A DNA stretch of 64,000 nt, taken from assembly GCF_004103715.1 (NCBI RefSeq), contig NZ_CP035282.1, positions 920,673 to 984,672 of the forward strand, given 5' to 3'. Made by a program: the position numbers and the translations under genes. Below the pieces are notes generated by a model that did not search any database, was not told the origin of the DNA, and worked only from the letters and a program-made list of their open reading frames with translations. The DNA comes from Acidilutibacter cellobiosedens. GTDB taxonomy: Bacteria > Bacillota > Clostridia > Tissierellales > Acidilutibacteraceae. Positions 54,625 through 64,000 of this stretch are shown one piece after another. Position 1 is the stretch's first letter, and every line of letters begins with the position of its first letter.

Positions 54625-56481
54625 ATGTTTAATATAGAAGAGGAATTAAAGAAGATGCCGGATAAACCCGGAGTGTATATAATGAAAAGCATAAACGACG
54701 AAATAATATATGTGGGGAAGGCAATTTCATTAAAAAGAAGGGTGAGACAATACTTTCAATCTTCACGCAATAATACTCCCAAGGTAAATGCAATGGTGAA
54801 AAATATCAGTGAATTTGAGTATATAATAGTAGATAATGAGGTGGAAGCCCTGATTTTGGAGTCCACTTTAATAAAGAAGCATAAGCCTAAATACAATATA
54901 CTTTTGAGAGATGATAAGTCTTATCCCTATATTAAAATAACAACTAATGAGAAATTTCCTCGGATAATAAAGGTAAGAAGGGTTTTAAAAGACGGGGCTA
55001 AATATTTTGGACCATATCCAAGCGGATATGCGGTAAACAATACATTAGAAATAATAAATAACCTTTATCCTATCAGAATGTGTAATTTAAACTTGGAAAA
55101 GGATATGGGAAAGAAGAGGCCTTGTTTAAATTATTATATAGGAAGATGTCTGGCACCTTGTCAAGGCAATACAGATGAAACGGAATATATGAGATATATT
55201 GACGAGATAATAATGTTTCTCAACGGAAAGGAAGAGAAATTAGTAGAGATTATAGAAAATAAGATGAAGGATGCTTCGGAAAAACTTGATTTTGAAAGTG
55301 CTGCAAGGTATAGAGATCAGTTAAATTCTTTAAATATTATATTGGAAAAACAAAAGGTAGTATCCACAAACGTAACGGATCAGGATGTAATAGGAATGGC
55401 CAAAGGTACAGACGATTCATGTGTTCAGATATTCTTTATAAGAGGCGGAAAGATAATAGGACGGGAACATTTTATATTGGAGGATACTTTTGAAGAAGAG
55501 AGAGGAAGGATATTGAGTTCCTTTATCAAACAGTTCTATATCGGAACAGCATATGTTCCAAAGGAAATATATGTAGAAACAGAATTTGAAGATATGGAGC
55601 TTATATCTAAATGGCTTGGTGAGAAAAGAAGTTCTAAGGTTAAGTTTAAAATACCTCAGAGAGGAGAAAAAAGCCAGTTAATGGAAATGGTGAAGGATAA
55701 TGCTCAGGATATGTTAATTAAACATAGCGAAGAAATAAAAAAGAAGAAGATGGAGAAAGAAGGAACTTTGCTGGAGCTTAAAAATATTTTATCTATGGAT
55801 AAAATTCCTATGAGGATAGAAGCTTATGATATTTCTGATATTCAGGGGATAGAACCTGTTGGTTCTATGGTGGTTTATGAGAATGGCGAGGCTAAGAAGA
55901 GTGATTATAGGAGATTTAAAATAAGGACGGTCACAGGCCCTAATGATTATGCAAGTATGGAGGAAATAATAAAAAGAAGATTTAAGAAAGGGGTAGAAGA
56001 AAGAGAAAACTTTAAGGAGAATGATATAAGATTCGAGGGATTTTCATCCTTTCCCGATTTGATAATGATAGACGGAGGAAAAGGACAAGTATCTATAGCC
56101 GAAGAAGTTATAGACAACATGGGAATAAGGATTCCCGTATGTGGATTGGTAAAAGATGACTACCACAGGACCAGAGGAATAGTGTATAATGGAAGAGAGA
56201 TATATATAGAAAAAAATTCTCCCCTTTTTAGGTTTATAACTCGTGTTCAAGATGAAGCCCATAGGTTTGCAATAAGTTACCATAGGAGCTTAAGAAGTAA
56301 GGATATATTTAAATCACAGTTAGACGATATAAGAGGAATAGGTAAAAAAAGAAAGGTTTCTCTTTTGAAACATTTTGGTTCTGTTGAAAATATAAAGAAT
56401 GCATCTTTGGAAGAGTTAAAAAAAGCAGAGGGAATGAATATAAAAGCTGCAGAAGAAGTATACAATTATTTTAGAAAATAA
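54625..56481 (+). CDS. uvrC: Excinuclease ABC subunit C
   Basis: A 618-residue dual-incision nuclease. It shows the GIY-YIG domain (PGVYIMKSINDEIIYVGKA, residues about 13-32) for 3' incision, a cysteine-containing RPCLNYYIGRCLAPCQG segment, a UVR motif (FESAARYRDQL), the RNase H-like endonuclease domain (IEAYDISDIQGIEPVGSMVV; MIDGGKGQV) for 5' incision and C-terminal helix-hairpin-helix repeats. Complete and normal in length. AAAGGTGA precedes the ATG. With uvrBA 3 kb upstream, all NER nuclease genes are in this window. Confidence 0.98.
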   Translation: MFNIEEELKKMPDKPGVYIMKSINDEIIYVGKAISLKRRVRQYFQSSRNNTPKVNAMVKNISEFEYIIVDNEVEALILESTLIKKHKPKYNILLRDDKSYPYIKITTNEKFPRIIKVRRVLKDGAKYFGPYPSGYAVNNTLEIINNLYPIRMCNLNLEKDMGKKRPCLNYYIGRCLAPCQGNTDETEYMRYIDEIIMFLNGKEEKLVEIIENKMKDASEKLDFESAARYRDQLNSLNIILEKQKVVSTNVTDQDVIGMAKGTDDSCVQIFFIRGGKIIGREHFILEDTFEEERGRILSSFIKQFYIGTAYVPKEIYVETEFEDMELISKWLGEKRSSKVKFKIPQRGEKSQLMEMVKDNAQDMLIKHSEEIKKKKMEKEGTLLELKNILSMDKIPMRIEAYDISDIQGIEPVGSMVVYENGEAKKSDYRRFKIRTVTGPNDYASMEEIIKRRFKKGVEERENFKENDIRFEGFSSFPDLIMIDGGKGQVSIAEEVIDNMGIRIPVCGLVKDDYHRTRGIVYNGREIYIEKNSPLFRFITRVQDEAHRFAISYHRSLRSKDIFKSQLDDIRGIGKKRKVSLLKHFGSVENIKNASLEELKKAEGMNIKAAEEVYNYFRK

Positions 56482-56493
56482 GGGGGATTCAAT

Positions 56494-56682
56494 ATGACAA
56501 AAAGGTTGTACAGGTCGGCAAATGACAGGAAGATATGCGGGATATGTGCAGGAATAGGTGAATATTTGGATGTTGATCCTACCATCATAAGATTAGTCTG
56601 GATATTGTTTACTGTTTTTTCTGCCGGCATTGGCGGAGTTTTAGCATACTTTTTAGCTTGTTTGGTTATACCGGAGCAATAG
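56494..56682 (+). CDS. PspC-domain protein
   Basis: A 62-residue protein that is little more than a PspC domain: KRLYRSANDRKICGICAGIGEYLDVDPTIIRL-type start followed by a membrane hairpin (about residues 33-58). PspC domains sense or respond to membrane stress in enteric bacteria; stand-alone copies in Firmicutes are of unknown function. GGGGG lies seven bases ahead of the ATG. It lies between uvrC and hprK, 12 and 20 bases away, apparently cotranscribed. Confidence 0.9.
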   Translation: MTKRLYRSANDRKICGICAGIGEYLDVDPTIIRLVWILFTVFSAGIGGVLAYFLACLVIPEQ

Positions 56683-56702
56683 AAGGGAGATAAAGGCAAT
56701 TT

Positions 56703-57644
56703 ATGAATTATATTACTTTGGATAAATTGGTTGAAGACTTAAACTTGGAAATTATATATGCTTCAGATGACATAAGTCAGGTGAAAATCAACAAAAGCGA
56801 TGTAAATAGACCGGGGCTTCAAATGGCAGGCTATTTTGAACATTTTGCCTTTGAAAGGCTTCAGGTAATCGGCACTGTAGAATGGTACTACAGTAATAGC
56901 CTGGAAGAAAAGATAAGGGTTGAAAGGATGAGAAAAATTTTTTCTTATCCTATTCCTGCTGTAATTATTTCACGAGGATTACCTGTTTTTCCTGAAATGC
57001 TGCAGTTTGCCAAGGAAAAAAATGTATCAATATTTAGGACGGGCATTTCCACTACTAAGCTCATCAATGTATTGATTAATCACCTTGACTATGTTTTAGC
57101 CCCAGAAATGACGGTTCACGGAGTATTGGTGGAAGTATACGGCCTGGGTATACTTTTAATGGGACAAAGCGGAGTAGGAAAATCGGAAACTGCATTGGAG
57201 TTAATAAAAAGAGGCCATAGACTTATAGCAGACGATATAGTGGAAATTAAAAGGATGGAAGATGAAATAAGAGGAGTATGCCCTGAAATAATACGGCATT
57301 TTATGGAGATCAGAGGTATAGGAATTTTAGATATTGAAAGACTATATGGTGTAGGTTCGGTAAAGAGCTGGGGTTTTATAGATTTAGTCATACAATTGGA
57401 ATATTGGGATGAAAATAAGGAGTATGACAGAGTAGGGCTGGATGAAGACTATACGGAAATATTGGGTAAAAAGATTCCCAAATTGGTTATTCCGGTACGG
57501 CCGGGCAGAAATACGGCAACTATAGTGGAAGTTGCTGCCAGAAATACCAGGCAAAAACTTTTGGGATATAGTGCAGCCAGAGAAATGGATAAAAGAGTAA
57601 AATCGGAAATTGAAAGAAGAAAAAAAGAAACTCAAGGACATTGA
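56703..57644 (+). CDS. hprK: HPr kinase/phosphorylase
   Basis: A 313-residue bifunctional enzyme that phosphorylates and dephosphorylates HPr at serine in response to glycolytic state, governing carbon catabolite repression. The P-loop is GQSGVGKSE (from residue 154; many homologues have Asp at the second position), followed by LIADDIVEIKR, and the family signature EIRGIGILDIERLYG. Histidine in TVHGVLV is the expected catalytic residue. Often found near uvrC and murB in Clostridia, as here. Confidence 0.96.
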   Translation: MNYITLDKLVEDLNLEIIYASDDISQVKINKSDVNRPGLQMAGYFEHFAFERLQVIGTVEWYYSNSLEEKIRVERMRKIFSYPIPAVIISRGLPVFPEMLQFAKEKNVSIFRTGISTTKLINVLINHLDYVLAPEMTVHGVLVEVYGLGILLMGQSGVGKSETALELIKRGHRLIADDIVEIKRMEDEIRGVCPEIIRHFMEIRGIGILDIERLYGVGSVKSWGFIDLVIQLEYWDENKEYDRVGLDEDYTEILGKKIPKLVIPVRPGRNTATIVEVAARNTRQKLLGYSAAREMDKRVKSEIERRKKETQGH

Positions 57645-57734
57645 TACAAAATAATCAAATTTATTTAAATTAATTTTAATTATAATAATACAAGAATAAA
57701 AATGTTTTCAATTAAAAGCATTGGCAGTTAGATG

Positions 57735-61382
<3,648 letters not shown>

Positions 61383-61394
61383 ATTTGAATCAAT

Positions 61395-61428
61395 AAAAGA
61401 TGGAGAAGCTCAGCTTCTCCATCTTTTA
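61395..61428 (+). terminator. Terminator after PFOR gene
   Basis: A perfect 15-bp stem (61395-61409 with 61413-61427) with a three-base loop; right arm ends in four T. Confidence 0.85.
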
Positions 61429-61875
61429 CATAATAACAGAAAGTTTTATAAAAATACAGGATATAATGTAATAAATAAAGGCAGGGCCTGTGGAAAAATA
61501 TTGGGAGGGAATCTATGTACTTTAAACTTACTGCAGGGAACTGAGTTCATGCCGGATTTAAAGGATGCAGTATTGTTTATTGAAGATGATGAGTTGACTT
61601 TCCCGGAGAATTTTGATAGAGATTTACAATCCTTAATACATCAGCCGGATTTTGAAAGAGTAAAAGGAATTGTTATAGGAAGATTTCAACTTGCATCCGG
61701 AATGGGAGACGAAAAATTAGTTAAAATAATAAGATCTAAAAGGGAATTAAAGAATATACCCGTAATTTCAAATGTGGATTTTGGACACACAACTCCCAAT
61801 ATGACTTTTCCTATTGGAGGTTATGTGGAATTAATTGCAGATAAAGAAGCTGAGATAATGATTAAAGACCATTAA
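61429..61875 (+). pseudogene. 5'-truncated S66 peptidase (MccF/LD-carboxypeptidase) remnant
   Basis: About 148 residues matching the C-terminal domain of the S66 family, which cleaves LD-bonds in wall peptides or, as MccF, inactivates microcin C. Conserved blocks GRACGKILGGNLCTLNLLQGTEF, then AVLFIEDDE and the catalytic-histidine motif DFGHTTPNMTFPIGG, are in frame without stops, but the N-terminal half with the serine nucleophile is absent. No start codon or ribosome-binding site follows the PFOR terminator, and the only upstream ATG (61312) lies inside nifJ. It begins exactly at the PFOR terminator, suggesting a deletion. Family residue splits were aligned by memory. Confidence 0.8.
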
Positions 61876-61909
61876 TTTGTATTTAAATTTAATGTTAAAC
61901 TTTTAAAAG

Positions 61910-61948
61910 AAATATCCGATATGAGTTTTTATGACGGATATTTTTTTT
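61910..61948 (+). terminator. Terminator after the S66 remnant
   Basis: A 9-bp stem AAATATCCG/CGGATATTT (61910-61918 with 61935-61943) and a run of T. It probably served the original intact gene. Confidence 0.8.
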
Positions 61949-62007
61949 AAGTTTTTTGTACATAAAGATTTTTGAATTTGAATATTTATAGTTAGGAGGT
62001 GAGTCTT

Positions 62008-63327
62008 ATGAGTGTAAGAGTAATTAAAATATTATCGGGAATTATTTTAATTATTTTCATGATATTTTGGAGTTATAATATGATTTTTAAGGATATAAAA
62101 AGTTTAATTCCTGCTGAAGAAGAACTTTATTCCGGAATTATAAATATTGGGGATTTTCCCCGGTTAACTGCTGAGACAGGAAGTAAATACGGGTGGATTC
62201 AGGAAAGAATAAAAAGATTTGAAAAAAGATATCCGGGAATATACATTGAATTTACTCCAATGGATGAAAAAGAAGGATATAGTAAAATGAAGGAAGAAAT
62301 GGATAAAGGAAATTTTCCCGATATTATTCCGGTGAACAATATGTTTCCTTATTTTGATAAACTGCAGCCTTTAAACGGGTACTTTACGGAAGAAGAGTTG
62401 GAAAGTTTGAGAATTCAGGCAACGAATGAAATTAAGGAAGAAAATGATTTTCTGTCTCTTCCCGTAATGCTTACTACTTATACTATGTATCTCAATTTAG
62501 ATTTATTTAATGAAAGAGGGGTATCTCCTCCTCTGGACGGAAATTGGACCTATGAAGAATTTGTTGACGTTCTTAAAAAGCTCACTTATGATTCTGACGG
62601 AGATGGAATAGTCGACAGATATGGTTTTTTATCATTTGTAGAAGAAGACAGCTATAATATTTGGGGAATGATTATCAGTGACGGAGCTCAAATAATTGAT
62701 CCGAAAAGGGATAGATATGCTTTTTATGGGGAAAAATCTATGAAGGGGTTAGAAAAGGTAATGGACTTGAAAACCAAATATGAGGTAGCTCCGGGGCTGT
62801 TCGGATATTTAGACGAAAGTGAATGTTGGGAAATGTTTACAAAGGAGAAGGCTATTGGGGTATATCCCGGAGGGAGCTGGCTGATTCCCACACTTCAAAG
62901 ATTAAAGGATTCGGGAGAGGGATTTAACTTTGATATTGCAAATTATCCTATGGGGGATGAAAAGCTTCCGACCGTGCTAAGCAGCGGAATAATTTCTTAT
63001 GGAATAATGAAAGGGGAAGATGAGAAAAAAACGGATATGTGTGTAAGGTTCTTAAAGTATCTGTTAGAAGAAAGTTCTCAAAGATCATTGGAATCTATAG
63101 GAACATTTCCGGTAATAAGGGGAATAGAAGGGATGTATTCAGACGATATATATATGCAGAGAATAGAAGACAGTCTGTCTTATACAAGGTATATTCCAGT
63201 AAGTGAAGAATGGATTGGAATAGAGAAGGTAATACAGCAGGAAGTTAAGTTTGCAATACAGGGGTATAAAACTTCTTATGAGGCTATAGAGGATGCTAAA
63301 AATAGAGTGGAATTATTACTGCAATAA
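62008..63327 (+). CDS. Membrane-anchored extracellular solute-binding protein (family 1)
   Basis: A 439-residue protein with the two-lobed fold of family 1 sugar-type solute-binding proteins: IQERIKRFEKRYPGIYIEF, then FPDIIPVNNMF, LPVMLTTYTMYLNLDLF and the calcium-like loop DSDGDGIVDRYG, and the C-terminal GGSWLIPTLQRLK. It has a hydrophobic N-terminal segment (about residues 6-26) but no lipobox cysteine, so it should stay anchored by an uncleaved helix. AGGAGGTG fits the ATG at 62008; a GTG at 61999 is an alternative. No ABC permease or ATPase gene is beside it, so it is an orphan or a sensor-type protein. Confidence 0.85.
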   Translation: MSVRVIKILSGIILIIFMIFWSYNMIFKDIKSLIPAEEELYSGIINIGDFPRLTAETGSKYGWIQERIKRFEKRYPGIYIEFTPMDEKEGYSKMKEEMDKGNFPDIIPVNNMFPYFDKLQPLNGYFTEEELESLRIQATNEIKEENDFLSLPVMLTTYTMYLNLDLFNERGVSPPLDGNWTYEEFVDVLKKLTYDSDGDGIVDRYGFLSFVEEDSYNIWGMIISDGAQIIDPKRDRYAFYGEKSMKGLEKVMDLKTKYEVAPGLFGYLDESECWEMFTKEKAIGVYPGGSWLIPTLQRLKDSGEGFNFDIANYPMGDEKLPTVLSSGIISYGIMKGEDEKKTDMCVRFLKYLLEESSQRSLESIGTFPVIRGIEGMYSDDIYMQRIEDSLSYTRYIPVSEEWIGIEKVIQQEVKFAIQGYKTSYEAIEDAKNRVELLLQ

Positions 63328-63374
63328 GGTATAATAATTAATATGAGATGAATATTGTTATAGGAGTGGTTTTC

Positions 63375-64000
63375 TTGTTGGAAAATATCAAAAATATTTT
63401 TAACGATGTTATAATTAAAGGAAGCGTGCTTATTGATGAACCGATGAAAGCTCATACTTCATTTAAAATAGGGGGACCGGCAGATTTAATGGTTATACCG
63501 GGAAATGAAGGAGAACTTTTAAATGCTGTAAACATATGCAGAAATAATAAAATTAACTTTTATATAATGGGAAATGGAACTAATTTGTTGGTGAGCGACA
63601 AGGGAATAAGGGGAGTAGTCATAAAGGTCGGAGATGGGTTAGGTGAGATAAGGATAGAAAACAATATTATTAAAGCGGGAGCCGGAGCATTGTTGAGTAC
63701 TGTAAGCAAGGTTGCCATGAAGAATTTACTTGAAGGGATGGAATTCGCAAGCGGGATTCCCGGGAGCATAGGCGGAGCCGTAATGATGAATGCGGGAGCT
63801 TATGGCGGTGAAATGAAAGATATAATAAGCCGAGTGAAATGCTTAAATGAAGATGGAGATATAGTATATTTTAACAGAGATGAGATGAATTTCAGGTATA
63901 GAAAAAGTCGAATAGGAGATGAAAATTTAATAGCATTGGAAGCAGAAATTGAACTTGATTGCGGAGATAAAGAAGAAATTGAAAAGAAAATGAATGAATT
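63375..64000 (+). CDS. murB: UDP-N-acetylenolpyruvoylglucosamine reductase, 3'-truncated by window edge
   Basis: The first 208 residues of a FAD-dependent enzyme that reduces UDP-GlcNAc-enolpyruvate to UDP-MurNAc in peptidoglycan synthesis. FAD-binding blocks are HTSFKIGGPADLMV, FYIMGNGTNLLVSD and FASGIPGSIGGAVMMNAGAYGGE; FRYRKSRI contains the conserved Tyr-Arg pair. AGGAGTGG lies ahead of a TTG start at 63375 (a second TTG follows at 63378). The C-terminal domain lies beyond the window. In Clostridia it usually follows hprK, with rapZ, yvcK and whiA downstream. Confidence 0.96.
   Translation, partial: MLENIKNIFNDVIIKGSVLIDEPMKAHTSFKIGGPADLMVIPGNEGELLNAVNICRNNKINFYIMGNGTNLLVSDKGIRGVVIKVGDGLGEIRIENNIIKAGAGALLSTVSKVAMKNLLEGMEFASGIPGSIGGAVMMNAGAYGGEMKDIISRVKCLNEDGDIVYFNRDEMNFRYRKSRIGDENLIALEAEIELDCGDKEEIEKKMNE

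Noticed and set aside
57645-57730. Very AT-rich stretch as a possible origin or attachment site
   Set aside because: No DnaA boxes, direct repeats or integrase gene; it is the ordinary gap before a strong promoter.

Overview
The window reads as a continuous piece of chromosome from an AT-rich, anaerobic, Gram-positive bacterium of the Clostridia/Tissierellia type. The reasons are one-piece pyruvate:ferredoxin oxidoreductase, HPr kinase, a bacterial V-type ATPase, a Bacillus-like acpS-ydcC-alr-mazEF block, an ftsEX-ctpB-minJ-uvrBA block like that of Bacillus subtilis, a Gram-positive LexA box, and strong Shine-Dalgarno sequences with some TTG/GTG starts. I found no rRNA, tRNA, CRISPR array, insertion sequence, phage or plasmid gene. 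No stretch longer than about 275 bases lacks a gene.

Layout. 1-2959: tail of a cation diffusion facilitator and a two-gene ABC exporter. 3065-5432 (minus): inorganic pyrophosphatase, a hotdog thioesterase and a MATE exporter. 5628-9253: D-aminopeptidase (M55), a second MATE exporter and the MTA/SAH deaminase MtaD. 9441-17916: nine-gene V-ATPase operon in the order F-I-K-E-C-G-A-B-D, whose rotor subunit carries the known sodium ligands. 18068-21269: an MTAP/PNP-family phosphorylase, glutamine synthetase, and a convergent SpoU methyltransferase. 21545-26238: two uncharacterised small genes, an AcpS-NnrD fusion, a YdcC/GerS-like protein, alanine racemase and MazEF. 26336-35136: a small anchored protein, then a surface-polysaccharide cluster (GNAT, PIG-L deacetylase, GT4, DUF4330, unknown membrane protein, O-antigen ligase, CsaB, TagA) and YitT. 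35147-36896: split transketolase. 37011-38559: a PrcB-domain protein and a LysM protein with an unnamed C-terminal domain. 38623-39204 (minus): 5-formyl-THF cyclo-ligase. 39395-44742: FtsE, FtsX, EnvC-like M23 hydrolase, CtpB-like protease and a MinJ-like PDZ protein. 44780-46363 (minus): an unusual lipoprotein. 46516-57644: UvrB, UvrA, a stalk-domain protein, aminopeptidase P, a small membrane protein (minus), UvrC, PspC and HprK. 57858-64000: PFOR, a 5'-truncated MccF/S66 remnant, a membrane-anchored solute-binding protein and the start of MurB.

How it fits together. The genes suggest a fermenting anaerobe whose V-ATPase probably couples ATP to sodium, which recycles methylthioadenosine by deamination followed by phosphorolysis of methylthioinosine, and which builds a pyruvylated cell-wall polymer of the kind that anchors SLH-domain proteins. 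The FtsEX-EnvC-CtpB-MinJ run ties wall hydrolysis to division, and all three UvrABC genes lie within 10 kb. I did not see a clear-cut new defence or mobile system. The best candidates for undescribed biology are the polysaccharide cluster with its unknown membrane protein, the LysM/PrcB pair, the AcpS-NnrD fusion operon with its two unknown leading genes, and several promoter-overlapping inverted repeats.
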